DNA of 5,849 nt from Zoogloeaceae bacterium. GTDB taxonomy: Bacteria; Pseudomonadota; Gammaproteobacteria; Burkholderiales; Rhodocyclaceae. A program made the position numbers and the translations under genes. The stretch covers positions 1 through 5,849 of the forward strand of contig JAITDH010000105.1 of NCBI GenBank assembly GCA_031282665.1, given 5' to 3'. This document shows positions 5,817-5,849 of the stretch, piece by piece. Below the pieces are notes generated by a model. That model had not been told where the DNA came from. It made no database searches and saw only the letters and a list, made by a program, of their open reading frames with translations. The first letter of the stretch is position 1, and every line of letters starts with the position of its first letter.

Positions 5817-5849
5817 GCGGATTGCTTCGCCTCGCGATGACGAACGGTT
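5816..5849. repeat. Second intergenic repeat-like sequence, cut by the window end
   Basis: GGCGGATTGCTTCGCCTCGCGATGACG resembles, in reverse complement, the widespread bacterial intergenic motif of the type GTCATTGCGAG...GAAGCAATCC. It abuts the MITE-like copy without a gap. It continues past the window, so its extent is unknown. Confidence 0.35.

Overview
The window looks like a bacterial chromosome segment, most likely from a betaproteobacterium. This rests on GC-rich codon use, betaproteobacterial-looking FliG/FliH/FliI, LRV-type repeats and short GC-rich intergenic repeats; the genus cannot be fixed from the sequence.

Layout. (1) 1-464: the 3' end of a gene for a leucine-rich-repeat-variant (LRV) protein, made of 26-residue repeats and cut by the window edge. 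(2) 465-778: intergenic, with two hairpins, a MITE-like palindromic element (541-680) and a possible extended -10 promoter before fliG. (3) 779-4005: fliG, fliH and fliI, tightly packed and in the same direction. They encode the rotor/switch protein that takes torque and the export ATPase with its stator-like regulator. The usual neighbours fliF (upstream) and fliJ (downstream) are absent: an LRV gene and repeats lie on one side and foreign-looking DNA on the other. (4) 4006-5723: an abruptly AT-richer block. It holds a hairpin/terminator, a decayed tyrosine recombinase fragment, an unrecognised 349-aa protein whose N-terminus resembles the GIY-YIG/T5orf172 nuclease fold, and a tiny ORF apparently broken by a one-base frameshift. 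It ends at a second hairpin whose stem resembles the first. (5) 5724-5849: a second, partial copy of the MITE-like repeat in opposite orientation, followed by another short intergenic repeat-like sequence.

How it fits together. fliGHI is a conserved flagellar operon fragment, and the genes are probably translationally coupled (6-nt gap, then a 4-nt overlap). The AT-rich block looks like the remains of an integrated element. Reading the recombinase tail in a second frame gives a sensible C-terminus whose stop overlaps the next start as TAATG. This suggests that the 349-aa gene was once translated together with the integrase as its cargo. That cargo gene with its small downstream ORF is the best candidate for something undescribed; a nuclease role is inferred, not shown.
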